From assembly GCA_947503935.1 (NCBI GenBank), contig CANNFR010000007.1, positions 1 through 64,000 of the forward strand: 64,000 nucleotides of DNA, in the 5' to 3' direction. The notes under the pieces are model-generated. The model was not told the origin of the DNA. It searched no databases and was given only the letters and a program-made list of their open reading frames with translations. The translations under genes and the position numbers were made by a program. Numbering within the stretch: position 1 is the stretch's first letter; the number at the start of each line of letters is the position of its first letter. This DNA is from an uncultured Paracoccaceae bacterium. Its GTDB lineage: Bacteria; Pseudomonadota; Alphaproteobacteria; Rhodobacterales; Rhodobacteraceae. Of the stretch, positions 55,324 through 63,950 are shown in pieces.

Positions 55324-56064
55324 ATGCGGCTTGAGGGGAAGACTGCGATCGTGACGGGCGCCGGGTCAGGGTTTGGGGCCGGGATCGCGCGCAAATTCGC
55401 GGCTGAGGGTGCCCGGGTCATGGTAGTTGATATCGACCCAGATTCGGCCGGCGCGGTGGCCGCCGAGGTGGCTGGCATCGCGCGCGAGGCGGACGTTTCG
55501 CGCGACAGTTCGGTCGCCGCCATGGCCGTGGCGGCGCGCGCGGAATTTGGGCATATCGACATCGTTGTGAACAACGCGGGCGTGACCCATCTGCCGAAGC
55601 CCATGGAGGATGTGACGACGGCCGAGTTCGATCATGTGCTGGCCGTCAATGCAAAATCGGTCTTCCTGACCGCACGGCATTTCGCCCCCGCGATGAAGCA
55701 TGACCGACGGGGCGTCTTTTTGAACATTGCCTCAACCGCTGGATTGTCGCCCCGACCGAACCTGACTTGGTACAACGCCTCGAAAGGGTGGATGATCACG
55801 GCGACCAAATCGATGGCCGCCGAATTGGCGCCATTCGGCATTCGCGTGAACGCCCTGGCCCCCGTGGCGGGCGAGACGCCGCTCTTGAAGAGCTTCATGG
55901 GCCAGGACACGCCCGAGATGCGCGAAAAGTTTCTGGCGACCATCCCGCTGGGGCGGTTTTCGACGCCGGATGATATGGGCAATGCAGCCTGCTTTTTGTG
56001 TTCCGACGAGGCGAGTATGATCACAGGCGTCGCGCTCGAGGTGGATGGCGGGCGCTGCATCTGA
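55324..56064 (+). CDS. short-chain dehydrogenase/reductase
   Basis: 246 residues, classical SDR. Cofactor motif TGAGSGFG, NNAG (NNAGVTH), catalytic Ser in NIASTAG, YxxxK in WYNASKG, and the C-terminal GVALEVDGGRCI. The Asp after the second strand (VVDIDPD) indicates NAD preference. Substrate unknown. It precedes the P1 peptidase by 42 bases and is probably cotranscribed. Confidence 0.92.
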   Translation: MRLEGKTAIVTGAGSGFGAGIARKFAAEGARVMVVDIDPDSAGAVAAEVAGIAREADVSRDSSVAAMAVAARAEFGHIDIVVNNAGVTHLPKPMEDVTTAEFDHVLAVNAKSVFLTARHFAPAMKHDRRGVFLNIASTAGLSPRPNLTWYNASKGWMITATKSMAAELAPFGIRVNALAPVAGETPLLKSFMGQDTPEMREKFLATIPLGRFSTPDDMGNAACFLCSDEASMITGVALEVDGGRCI

Positions 56065-56106
56065 GGGCGGGGTGCCCGGGGGTCTTTGCAGACGGATGGA
56101 GAACGG

Positions 56107-57111
56107 ATGAGGCCGGGACAGCGCAACCTGATAACCGATGTGGCCGGCCTTCGGGTGGGCAATGCCGAAGATCACGACATCAAAACCGGAGCGACCGTTC
56201 TGGTGGGCGACAAACCCTTTGTCACGGCCGTCAGCGTGATGGGCGGCGCGCCCGGCACGCGGGAGACAGACCTTTTGGCGCCTGATCGGCTGATGCAGGA
56301 GGTCGACGCGCTGGTTCTGTCCGGCGGATCGGCCTTTGGGCTGGATGCGGCCTCGGGCGTGGCTGATGCTTTGCGAGAGGTCGGACGGGGCTTTGCGGTG
56401 GGCGATCAGCGCGTGCCGATCGTGCCCGGGGCAATTCTGTTCGACCTGTTGAATGGCGGTGACAAAGCGTGGAAAGAGAACCCTTACAAAGGTCTTGGCC
56501 GGGCGGCTTTTGCGGCGGCGGCGCCGGATTTTGCGCTGGGCAGCGTCGGCGCAGGGGTGGGGGCCACGACGCGCGGATTGAAGGGCGGGCTCGGATCCGC
56601 CTCGCTGCGTTTGGAGAGCGGTTTCACGGTGGGCGCCCTGGTCGCGGTGAACGCGCTCGGCGCCGCCCATGTCGACGACACAGCGCAATTCTGGGCCGCG
56701 CCATGGGAGTTTGACGGCGAATTCGGAGGTCTGGGGGCCGCGCCCAGCCACAGGTCGCCGCAGGCACCCCTACCCGACAAGGGGTCGGGAGAGGCAACAA
56801 CGATCGCCATCATCGCCACCGATGCACGCCTGACCCAGGCCGAGGCGACGCGCATGGCCGTCGCGGCGCATGATGGCATGGCGCGGGCCCTGGTGCCGTC
56901 CCACACGCCGTTTGATGGCGACCTGGTTTTTGCGGCCGCGACGGGGGACAAGCCTCTGAAGGACCCATTGGTTGATCCGTTTCAATTGGGTCACGCCGGG
57001 GCGGTTTGCCTGGCCCGCGCAATTGCGCGCGGTATCTATGAGGCTGAAGCGCGGCCTGGAGACACTCTTCCGACATGGCGCGCACGATTCGGCCAGGACC
57101 CGCGCTCTTGA
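56107..57111 (+). CDS. P1 family (S58, DmpA-like) aminopeptidase
   Basis: 334 residues. The Ntn-like DmpA fold: ITDVAGLRVGNAEDHDIKTGATV at the start, GAPGTRETDLLAP, and LSGGSAFGLDAASGV with the conserved serines, plus VGALVAVNALG. Self-processing beta-peptidyl or D-amino-acid peptidases belong here. The ATG at 56107 has GGAG six bases upstream; the TTG at 56086 is rejected. Follows the SDR gene. Confidence 0.88.
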   Translation: MRPGQRNLITDVAGLRVGNAEDHDIKTGATVLVGDKPFVTAVSVMGGAPGTRETDLLAPDRLMQEVDALVLSGGSAFGLDAASGVADALREVGRGFAVGDQRVPIVPGAILFDLLNGGDKAWKENPYKGLGRAAFAAAAPDFALGSVGAGVGATTRGLKGGLGSASLRLESGFTVGALVAVNALGAAHVDDTAQFWAAPWEFDGEFGGLGAAPSHRSPQAPLPDKGSGEATTIAIIATDARLTQAEATRMAVAAHDGMARALVPSHTPFDGDLVFAAATGDKPLKDPLVDPFQLGHAGAVCLARAIARGIYEAEARPGDTLPTWRARFGQDPRS

Positions 57112-57183
57112 ATTCGAACTAGCGCCTTCATGGAGATCGGGCGGTCCTCAGCGGCCGCGATGACCCCCGAAATAGGACACCTG

Positions 57184-57549
57184 CTAGGCGGCCCCGGTTG
57201 AGCACAGATGATCGATCAGAATGTCGGTGGTGAACGGCCGGTGAAGAATACTCAGCCCCTCTTGGCGGGGGGCGTCTTCCGCATCGGCACCCATCAGGAT
57301 AACCTGCCCGCCCCGCTTCTTTATCTGGTTGTGAAGGGGCGATACCAGATACTCGGACGGCGCGAGAGAGAGGATGGCGGTCGCGACATTCGGGGTTGTC
57401 TCAAGGGCGGCCTCAACCTCATGGCTGGTCCTTGATATGATGAGGGGCGCGCCCGGATCGTGCTGCTCAATCGTCAACGCGATATCGCGGGCGATAAGGG
57501 CCTGGTTGGTGAGTATGACGTAGGCGGGTCGCAGGGTGGTCTGTCGCAT
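57184..57549 (-). CDS. receiver-like protein without the phospho-acceptor (pseudo-receiver)
   Basis: 121 residues with the alternating beta/alpha pattern of response-regulator receivers (AYVILTNQALIARDIALTI, VATAILSLAPSEYLVSPL, LHRPFTTDILIDHL). The acidic pocket after the first strand is replaced by NQ, the central Asp position is absent (AILSL), and the Lys of the KPF motif is Arg. It cannot be phosphorylated in the usual way. Divergent from the Crp/Fnr gene (about 101 bases). Confidence 0.75.
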   Translation of the reverse strand: MRQTTLRPAYVILTNQALIARDIALTIEQHDPGAPLIISRTSHEVEAALETTPNVATAILSLAPSEYLVSPLHNQIKKRGGQVILMGADAEDAPRQEGLSILHRPFTTDILIDHLCSTGAA

Positions 57550-57650
57550 GGGCTCAGTCCCTCGTCTGTCTGCGAAAGAATTGACAATGGAACGAAAACG
57601 GCGCCGACTGCATTAAACTGCGACATAGGCAATGCGAAAGGATTGGCAGA

Positions 57651-58382
57651 ATGCCTCAGATTGCCTGTAAAGCCTGCCCCCTCCGGAAATGCGAGATTTT
57701 TACGCCTTTCAGCGATGACGAGGTCGGGTTCACGCAGAAGTTCAAAGCGGGGGAGTTGACGGTTGATGCCGGTTCGACCCTTCTGATGGAGGGATCGAAC
57801 AGCCCGCAGCTTTTCACTGTTTTGCAAGGGATGGGGACCCGTGCGAAGACGCTGCCCAATGGCCGGCGGCAAGTTATCAACTTTATTATGCCGGGCGATT
57901 TCATCGGTCTTCAGGCCGGCCTCTTGGGGGAGATGAAGCATAGTGTCGAAGCCTCGTCCAACATGCGGCTTTGTGTTTTCAATCGCAGCGACTTTTGGAA
58001 GGTATTTCAATCGCATCCGGAACGCGCCTACGACATCACCTGGATCGCGGCTGTTGAAGAGCATTTTCTGGGCGAAACCATCGCCAGCATAGGCCAGCGT
58101 GATGCGACCCAGCGCTTGGCATGGGCCTTGTTGCGGCTTTTTCAGAGGTTGAAGGCGGTGGGTCTGGCCGATGGTTCATCGGTCCCTCTGCCGTTTCGCC
58201 AGCAGGATATCGCGGATGCGCTGGGCCTGTCTCTGGTCCACACCAACAAGACGCTGTCCCGGCTGCGCGAGCGTCAGTTGGTCAATTGGTCCGACGGGAC
58301 CTTGCAGATCCATGACCCCCAGGCCTTGGCAGATATCGCCCTGGTCGAATACGAAGAGCCGCCCCGCCGCCCGCTGATCTGA
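57651..58382 (+). CDS. Crp/Fnr family regulator with N-terminal cysteine cluster
   Basis: 243 residues. C6, C9, C14 near the N-terminus (CKACPLRKC) and C108 resemble the four ligands of FNR-type iron-sulfur proteins, so oxygen sensing is plausible. A cNMP-like beta barrel (about 30-120), dimer helix and a C-terminal HTH follow. The recognition region reads LSLVHTNKTLSRLRE, not the TVETISR pattern of FNR, so it may bind a different sequence. Confidence 0.9.
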   Translation: MPQIACKACPLRKCEIFTPFSDDEVGFTQKFKAGELTVDAGSTLLMEGSNSPQLFTVLQGMGTRAKTLPNGRRQVINFIMPGDFIGLQAGLLGEMKHSVEASSNMRLCVFNRSDFWKVFQSHPERAYDITWIAAVEEHFLGETIASIGQRDATQRLAWALLRLFQRLKAVGLADGSSVPLPFRQQDIADALGLSLVHTNKTLSRLRERQLVNWSDGTLQIHDPQALADIALVEYEEPPRRPLI

Positions 58383-58388
58383 TACATC

Positions 58389-58694
58389 TCACCAGAGATA
58401 GCGGTTGCCGTCGCGAATGCGCTCGATGACTTCAAGCGACCGGGAATCGACGCGGTAGAGTTCGTTGTTGACCACGTAATAGCGCCATGCGCCGTCCACC
58501 GGGGGGAGGCCATAATAATCGGGATTGAGGAGCAACTTCGCATCTTCCGGCAGCGGGGTGCCTGCGGGCAGAGGCGGCCTGAGCGTCGGGGCCGCTGCGC
58601 ATTTCGCCCCGGCTGTCGCCATTCTGCACGACGCGTTGGCCGTGGTAGCGACCATCGGCAGCACCAAAAGCGTGATTGCGAACAAGCGGATCAT
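58389..58694 (-). CDS. small secreted protein of unknown function
   Basis: 101 residues from the ATG at 58694, with an AGGAG site. Signal peptide 1-21 (ANA-SC). The mature part has two cysteines (in ASCRMATAGAKC), a proline-rich stretch (PTLRPPLPAGTPLPEDA), and the pattern LLNPDYYGLPPVDGAWRYYVVNNELYRVD. This looks like an RcnB/Ni-binding-related or conserved YxxxD-type periplasmic protein, but I cannot confirm a family. Convergent with the Crp/Fnr gene. Confidence 0.7.
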   Translation of the reverse strand: MIRLFAITLLVLPMVATTANASCRMATAGAKCAAAPTLRPPLPAGTPLPEDAKLLLNPDYYGLPPVDGAWRYYVVNNELYRVDSRSLEVIERIRDGNRYLW

Positions 58695-58779
58695 GGCGGC
58701 TCCTTTGACAGCAGAAATATCGTGCAATAGGCAATCTGTCCAATAGCACCTTGTGATGGGCCAGGTTCCGCCGAGAGCG

Positions 58780-59766
58780 CTAGAGCTTTTCCAGATACGC
58801 CAGAAGCTGCCCCTCACCCGCGGCGAGCCCGGGCAGACGGGCGGCATCGGGCAGGATTTTTGCCGGTTCACCGGCCAGGCCGATCACGGCAGGGTGGATA
58901 TAGCTTTCCCGCGCAATCGCGGCGCTGTTGTGCAGCCGCGTCGCGGCGGCCTCGGCCATTTTGGTGATCGTGGGTTTCTCATCTTCGGCAACAAGCTGGA
59001 AGGCGGCCAACGTGCCGGCCCAGGTTCGGAAGGTCTTGGCGGTGGACGCGTCCGCCCCCGCGGCGTCGGCCAGATACCGGTTCAGCATAGATGATGTCAC
59101 GCTTCTGGCATCGCCGTCGTCATCGATCCAGGTCATCAATTCCGCACCGGGCAAATCCCGCGCCCGGCCTAAAGCGCGTTGCAGCCGCTTGTCGGCGATC
59201 TTGCGACGCACCTTTTTGCCACCCTTGGCCGTGAATGACAGCCGGATCTCGCCATCGCGAAGCTGCACATGGCGCTGCCGTAAGGTGACGGCGCCGTAGC
59301 TGCCGTTTTCGCGCGCGTATTCCTCGTTCCCGACCCGCAGAGCGAACCTGTCGATCAGCGCCAGGGTGGCGGCCAGTGCGAATTCCTGTTCGCCCTCTTC
59401 CACGGCAAGGTCACGGGCAATGCGGCGTCGGATCGCGGGCAGCGCGCGCCCGAAATCCGCCAGCCCCTCAAACTTGGTCTCGGCCCGCGCCTTGGCCCAG
59501 TCGGGGTGATAGCGATATTGCTTGCGGCTTCGCGTGTCATACCCCGTTGCCAACAGATGGCCGTTTGGCAAAGGACACATCCAGACGTTCTCATAAGCTG
59601 GTGGAACGGCAAGTGCCTCAAGCCGCTTCCGCTCGGCCCCGCGGGCGATGCGGGTGCCATCCGGGGCGACATACGAGAACCCCTTTCCGCGCCGCTCGCG
59701 GCGGATGCCGGGCTGCGCGTCGGGGTAGTAGACAAGGTTGCCGTCAGGCAGCGTCTGCAATGTCAT
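58780..59766 (-). CDS. DNA topoisomerase IB
   Basis: 328 residues of the bacterial/poxvirus-like type IB topoisomerase. Catalytic pattern: RVGNEEYARENGSYG (Arg), LSFTAKGGKKV (Lys), TFRTWAGTL (Arg) and the nucleophile Tyr in RESYIHPAVI. It relaxes supercoils through a 3' phosphotyrosine. The start at 59766 overlaps the host-attachment gene by 23 bases; 59790 is also possible. Confidence 0.9.
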   Translation of the reverse strand: MTLQTLPDGNLVYYPDAQPGIRRERRGKGFSYVAPDGTRIARGAERKRLEALAVPPAYENVWMCPLPNGHLLATGYDTRSRKQYRYHPDWAKARAETKFEGLADFGRALPAIRRRIARDLAVEEGEQEFALAATLALIDRFALRVGNEEYARENGSYGAVTLRQRHVQLRDGEIRLSFTAKGGKKVRRKIADKRLQRALGRARDLPGAELMTWIDDDGDARSVTSSMLNRYLADAAGADASTAKTFRTWAGTLAAFQLVAEDEKPTITKMAEAAATRLHNSAAIARESYIHPAVIGLAGEPAKILPDAARLPGLAAGEGQLLAYLEKL

Positions 59767-60202
59767 TGGGAAGCCGCGCTTCAAGCTCATCGATGGGGAG
59801 GCCGGTCAGCACCTTGGGGATCTCGGCGATGATCTTATCAGACACTTCCTGGTGTAGCTCCTGCCGCAGGGTCCCCAAAACATCGGGGCCCGCGACGATC
59901 ACCAGTTTATCGAATTCACCATTATGGGCGCGCCTGTAAAGGATATCCGCCAAATCGCTTGCAAAGCGGTCCTTCGCCAGTTCGTGCCAGTCGGTTTCTT
60001 CGTAAGCCCGACTGCCGGATGAGGCACTTTCTTGCACGCGCCCTGGTCTGTCGGTGCCCTGCACGCGGTCCGGCGGGTTATCCTGCACCTTCTTGCGCCG
60101 CACTTCGAGGTTAGGATGATCGGCTTCGCCTACATTTTCAAGAAACAGGGCTTTCTCACCGTCTGCCACCACAATCCATGTGCCGTTTGCAATCTTGGCC
60201 AT
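59744..60202 (-). CDS. host-attachment (baeRF-like) protein
   Basis: 152 residues from the ATG at 60202 (AAGGA). The family pattern GTWIVVADGEKALFLEN at the start and FDKLVIVAGPDVLGTLRQEL near the middle matches host-attachment/baeRF proteins, which share the eRF1 domain-2 fold. Family roles are unsettled (attachment, ribosome-linked stress, or hydrolysis). Located between the Tudor-like gene and topoisomerase IB on the same strand. Confidence 0.85.
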   Translation of the reverse strand: MAKIANGTWIVVADGEKALFLENVGEADHPNLEVRRKKVQDNPPDRVQGTDRPGRVQESASSGSRAYEETDWHELAKDRFASDLADILYRRAHNGEFDKLVIVAGPDVLGTLRQELHQEVSDKIIAEIPKVLTGLPIDELEARLPNDIADAA

Positions 60203-60254
60203 ATCGGGTTTCCTTTTCATCTGACGGGCGAGCCCGCGTTCCGCCTCTGTGCAC

Positions 60255-60470
60255 TCAGGCCTTGCGAACCTCGGACGACAATTTCAACACGCCATCACCG
60301 TCATCCTGTTCGATGTAGAGTGCAGGATCATCGTCGCTGCCATTACGGGTTACTTCGCTGCCTTGCAGTTTTCGGGTGACTTTCTGGGTGTAGGTTTTCT
60401 GAACCTTGCCGGTGGCCGTGCCATTGCCCCAATCCCATTCAACCTTGTCACCTTTACTGTAGCTGGCCAT
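60255..60470 (-). CDS. Tudor-like small protein (DUF2945/HVA family)
   Basis: 71 residues. MASYSKGDKVEWDWGNGTATGKV starts a short SH3-like barrel of the DUF2945 (hypervirulence-associated Tudor) family, with a repeated KVQKTYTQKVTRK segment. Probably binds nucleic acid or protein. A GGGAGG site precedes the ATG. A trkH terminator separates it from the gene to the right. Confidence 0.85.
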   Translation of the reverse strand: MASYSKGDKVEWDWGNGTATGKVQKTYTQKVTRKLQGSEVTRNGSDDDPALYIEQDDGDGVLKLSSEVRKA

Positions 60471-60525
60471 CTGAACCTCCCTGTTGAACTGTACAATTTG
60501 CAGCCATGTATTAGCCGCGCTGAGA

Positions 60526-60566
60526 ATAAAAATGCGCCGAAGCGTGTGGGGATCATGCTTCGGCGC
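60526..60566 (-). terminator. intrinsic terminator of trkH
   Basis: On the minus strand GCGCCGAAGC (60566-60557) pairs with GCTTCGGCGC (60543-60534) over a 13-base loop, followed by ATTTTTATT. It lies 150 bases after the trkH stop and ends the leftward transcript. Confidence 0.85.
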
Positions 60567-60715
60567 TAAGGAGGATCGCGACAGGCAAGCGCGTACTCCG
60601 TTGAGCCTAACGAGGGAACGAGGGATCGGTATTCTTCGTAGGTCTCTTGGGTGAAACGCTGTTTGCCGATCTTGGTTCCCGCGTTCTGACGTTTTTTCAG
60701 ATCGCTGCGCGAGGA

Positions 60716-62086
60716 TCAGCAAACCAGCTCATTATCAGCCTCTTCCTCGCGGCTTTCGTCACGGGCGGCCAGGGCAATGCCGAATGTGAGAATACCCACC
60801 CGCCCCGCGGTCATCAGGATGATCACAACGACCTTCCCAAGATCGGACAATTCCCCCGTGGCCCCCATCGACAGGCCCACGGTCCCCATGGCCGATATCG
60901 CCTCGAACATGAGAACCTCGAAGGCAATACCGCTTTCCGTCATCCCCAGGCAGAACAGCGATACCATCAGCAAGACCGCATAATAGGACAAACCTGCCGT
61001 TGCGTTTCGCAGCGCCAGCGGCGGCACGACGCGCTTGAAAAAGCGAACGTCATCACGGCCTTTGAGGGTGGACCTGACCAGTCCCACCAAGGCGGCGAAA
61101 GATGTCGTCTTCAGCCCACCGCCCGTGCCCGCAGGCGACGCGCCGATCACCATGAGAAAGAACAAAACGATCAACGCGGAAAATCCGACGGCGCTGATCG
61201 GGACGGTATTGAAACCCACCGTGGTGGACGCCGTCATGGTTTGGAAGAAGGCGGCCAGCAAACGCTCGTCCGCGGGCAGGTTCGCAATCGACGGCTCGAC
61301 CACCATCAGGATGATCGTCCCCAGCGCCAGAAAGACCAGCGTGATGCGCACGATTATTTTTGAGGTAAAGCCCAGATGCCGCTGTCTGGCCGTCAATGTG
61401 CGCCATCCGTCCACGACGATCAGAAAACCCATGGCGCCCAGGATGCTCAGCAGGCTGATCACGATGTTCAGCAACGCATGATCGCTGAACCCCTCAAAGC
61501 TGTTCGAGAAGAGCGAGAAACCCGCGGTACAAAACGCCGACACGCTGTGGAAGATCGCCGACCAGAGAGGGTTTTCGACATCATTGCCGGCAAAAATTGA
61601 ATAAAGCGCGGCGGCGCCGATAATCTGACAGATCAACGTGAAGATGATCACCGATTTGATAAAGGCGGCGGGGTCGATGCCTTCGGGCAGGTTGAACGCG
61701 GCCTTCACGGTTGCTTTGCGCATCCGCCCCAGACCGTCCATGAAGGCCAGCGCGGCGAACGAGCCGATGGTCATATACCCCAGCCCGCCCATCTGGATCA
61801 GGCTGAGGATGACGATCTCGCCGAAGAAGGTGAAACTGCCGCCCGGATCGACCGAGACGAGGCCTGTGGTAGACACGGCGGAGGTTGCGATGAACAGCGC
61901 ATCCAGGGCCCCGACCGGCACGGATTGCGAGATTGGCAGCATCAACAGCCCCCAACCCGCAAACATGTATGACAGATAGCCCAGCAGCAGCAATTTCGCC
62001 GGCGGTATCCGCATCAGCGCCGTTCGCGCCTCTGCCAGTCGTCGCAGGACGGGCGAATGATAATTCGGCGTATCGTTGTCGGACAT
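60716..62086 (-). CDS. TrkH/KtrB family potassium transporter
   Basis: 456 residues with four repeated pore segments in the M1-P-M2 style, each ending in a selectivity-like loop (TSAVSTTGL, SAFCTAGFS, ASTTVGFN and SAMGTVGLS). The KtrB/TrkH subunit takes up potassium and needs a TrkA/KtrA nucleotide-binding regulator; none is in this window. It ends with LARDES-type acidic tail. Confidence 0.9.
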   Translation of the reverse strand: MSDNDTPNYHSPVLRRLAEARTALMRIPPAKLLLLGYLSYMFAGWGLLMLPISQSVPVGALDALFIATSAVSTTGLVSVDPGGSFTFFGEIVILSLIQMGGLGYMTIGSFAALAFMDGLGRMRKATVKAAFNLPEGIDPAAFIKSVIIFTLICQIIGAAALYSIFAGNDVENPLWSAIFHSVSAFCTAGFSLFSNSFEGFSDHALLNIVISLLSILGAMGFLIVVDGWRTLTARQRHLGFTSKIIVRITLVFLALGTIILMVVEPSIANLPADERLLAAFFQTMTASTTVGFNTVPISAVGFSALIVLFFLMVIGASPAGTGGGLKTTSFAALVGLVRSTLKGRDDVRFFKRVVPPLALRNATAGLSYYAVLLMVSLFCLGMTESGIAFEVLMFEAISAMGTVGLSMGATGELSDLGKVVVIILMTAGRVGILTFGIALAARDESREEEADNELVC

Positions 62087-62166
62087 CTGGGTTACCTCCT
62101 CAGGCGAACGGGCACCGCAACGCGGTGTAACGCCAGATCAGTTTTCCTGTTCCCGCATTTTTGCGT

Positions 62167-62568
62167 TTAGCCAAAAATCGCCCGCGTAATCAGCACACTG
62201 GCCCAGGCGGAAACGCCCGTCAGGACGGCCCCCCATGTCGTGTCGACCATCACTTGCTGCATCGACCAGCGGGACAGTGTCGCGTAATTCGTGAACTCAT
62301 AGGTGCCGTAGGCGAGCGCCCCCAGGATCGCGCCATTGATCAGTGCCATGGTCGGGACATCGTCACGCAACGCGGGCCATGAGATCAGCCAGAGCACGCC
62401 CGCAACATAGACCAGATAGAAGGCCGCCGCAGGCCCGATCCGGATGGGGTCCAGCAGCCAATCGCCCAGGTGTTTTTCGAACAACGGTTTCATGAAATTT
62501 CGCAGCATGACCGCGTCGGCTGCAAGGAAGATGAAGGCGGTGACGGCATAGAGGGTGAGGATCTGCAT
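62167..62568 (-). CDS. DUF2177 family membrane protein
   Basis: 133 residues with four hydrophobic segments. LYAVTAFIFLAADAVMLRNF near the N-terminus, then GAILGALAYGTYEFTNYATL and VDTTWGAVLTGVSAW identify DUF2177. Inner-membrane protein of unknown function, common in this order. The ATG at 62568 is preferred; longer upstream codons (62637) add unconserved residues. Confidence 0.88.
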   Translation of the reverse strand: MQILTLYAVTAFIFLAADAVMLRNFMKPLFEKHLGDWLLDPIRIGPAAAFYLVYVAGVLWLISWPALRDDVPTMALINGAILGALAYGTYEFTNYATLSRWSMQQVMVDTTWGAVLTGVSAWASVLITRAIFG

Positions 62569-62763
62569 GGGCGGCCTTCCTTGGCAGTGCATGTCGTTTG
62601 CAAGTGTTCCAACGAAGCTGGATCGATACCGTGCCATGTCAAATGATCATCGCCGTGTCACGGCGAAATATGGTCGGACACCCGGGAACCGAACGGTGCG
62701 CTGCGAGTTGTTGTGCCAGGCGCGTCAATGATGCGCGAAAACAACTCGAAATGGGAGAATACG

Positions 62764-63603
62764 ATGAAAAAGTTACTTCTTTCCAGCGCCTTGGTGGCGA
62801 GCACCGCGATTGCTGCGTCAGCCGAGAGCACGACTTATTCCGACCTCTTCATCACCGAAGCTGAGCCGACCCATGTCCGTGCTTCCGACTTCCTCGGGAT
62901 GCGTGTGTACACCTCTGAAGCCGACGTGACTGTGACCGAAATCGAAGGCTCGCAGGCCGAGTGGAACGATATCGGTGAGATCAACGATGTCATCATGGGC
63001 CGCGACGGCGGCGTTGAAGCCGTGCTGGTCGACGTGGGTGGCTTTCTGGGCATCGGCGAGCGTCAGGTCGCCATGAATATGGATGCGATCAAGTTCGTGT
63101 CCGACAGCTCGACCGCAGACAATGATGGCGATTTCTTCCTTGTCGTGAATGCGCCGCGGACTTCGATCGAAGAAGCGCCTGAATTCACGTGGGAAGAGGC
63201 CGAAGCCTCGATGGAACGCGCTGGCGAGGAAGTTGCCCAGACGGCTGAAAATGCCGAGCAGACTGTTGAGGCCACGATGAACGACATGGCCAACAACGTT
63301 GAGCGTGAGGGCTATTCGGAAGTTGAGATGGAATATCTGACCACCGAAAACCTGACTGGCGCTCGCGTCTATGACGCCAATGACGACTGGATCGGTGAAG
63401 TTTCCGAACTGATCGTGGGTGAGCAGGGCCAGATCTCGGAAGCGATCGTCGATGTTGGCGGCTTCCTTGGGATTGGCGAAAAGCCTGTTGCTTTGACGAT
63501 GGACCAACTCGATATCCTGCGCCAGGGTGACGGCGATGACGTCCGCATCTTCGTCTCCGCGACGCGCGAGCAGCTGGAAGCCATGCCGACGTTTAACCAG
63601 TAA
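62764..63603 (+). CDS. secreted protein with two PRC-barrel domains
   Basis: 279 residues. Signal peptide 1-21 (ASA-ES). Two PRC-barrel domains, at about 35-140 and 195-279, each containing DVGGFLGIGE followed by VA. The linker (140-195) is acidic and helical. Related to PRC-barrel proteins of photosynthetic reaction-centre and RimM origin; here a soluble periplasmic form. A strong intrinsic terminator follows. Confidence 0.92.
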   Translation: MKKLLLSSALVASTAIAASAESTTYSDLFITEAEPTHVRASDFLGMRVYTSEADVTVTEIEGSQAEWNDIGEINDVIMGRDGGVEAVLVDVGGFLGIGERQVAMNMDAIKFVSDSSTADNDGDFFLVVNAPRTSIEEAPEFTWEEAEASMERAGEEVAQTAENAEQTVEATMNDMANNVEREGYSEVEMEYLTTENLTGARVYDANDDWIGEVSELIVGEQGQISEAIVDVGGFLGIGEKPVALTMDQLDILRQGDGDDVRIFVSATREQLEAMPTFNQ

Positions 63604-63624
63604 TTGTCATCTACCATTCGTGTC

Positions 63625-63652
63625 AGAGGCCTGCCCCGTGCAGGCCTCTTTC
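63625..63652 (+). terminator. intrinsic terminator after the PRC-barrel gene
   Basis: AGAGGCCTGC (63625-63634) pairs perfectly with GCAGGCCTCT (63640-63649) over a CCCGT loop, followed by TTT. It ends the rightward transcript. Confidence 0.9.
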
Positions 63653-63750
63653 ATTTGCATTTGTATGAATGCATGACCCGGAGTAGCCTTGGACATATCG
63701 TGGGGCTGACGCCCTCCAAGCTTGCAGTAGCGGATTGATTGGAGTTTCAC

Positions 63751-63942
63751 ATGTTCACGATGGGTAGTATCGGCGCCCTCATTGTTCTCATCCTCAATGT
63801 CTGGGCCATCGTGGCGATCTTAGGCTCAGCCGAACCCACGGGCGCCAAGGTCTTCTGGATCGTGGTAGTCCTGCTCTTGCCGGTTCTGGGTTTCATTATC
63901 TGGTTCGTCGCCGGTCCAAGCGCGGATAGCGCCAAATCCTGA
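63751..63942 (+). CDS. PLDc_N domain mini-membrane protein
   Basis: 63 residues, two hydrophobic segments joined by a short loop (GALIVLILNVWAIVAIL and KVFWIVVVLLLPVLGFIIWFVAG). This matches the stand-alone PLDc_N (phospholipase D nuclease N-terminal) family of small inner-membrane proteins. GGAG is six bases before the ATG. Function unknown. The next gene starts nine bases later. Confidence 0.85.
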   Translation: MFTMGSIGALIVLILNVWAIVAILGSAEPTGAKVFWIVVVLLLPVLGFIIWFVAGPSADSAKS

Positions 63943-63950
63943 GGCTGATC

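Noticed and set aside
62685-62709. EcfG-like promoter (GGAAC, 16 bases, AGTT) before the PRC-barrel gene
   Set aside because: The -10 half differs from CGTT and a single near-match is expected by chance in GC-rich DNA; no EcfG regulator is in the window.
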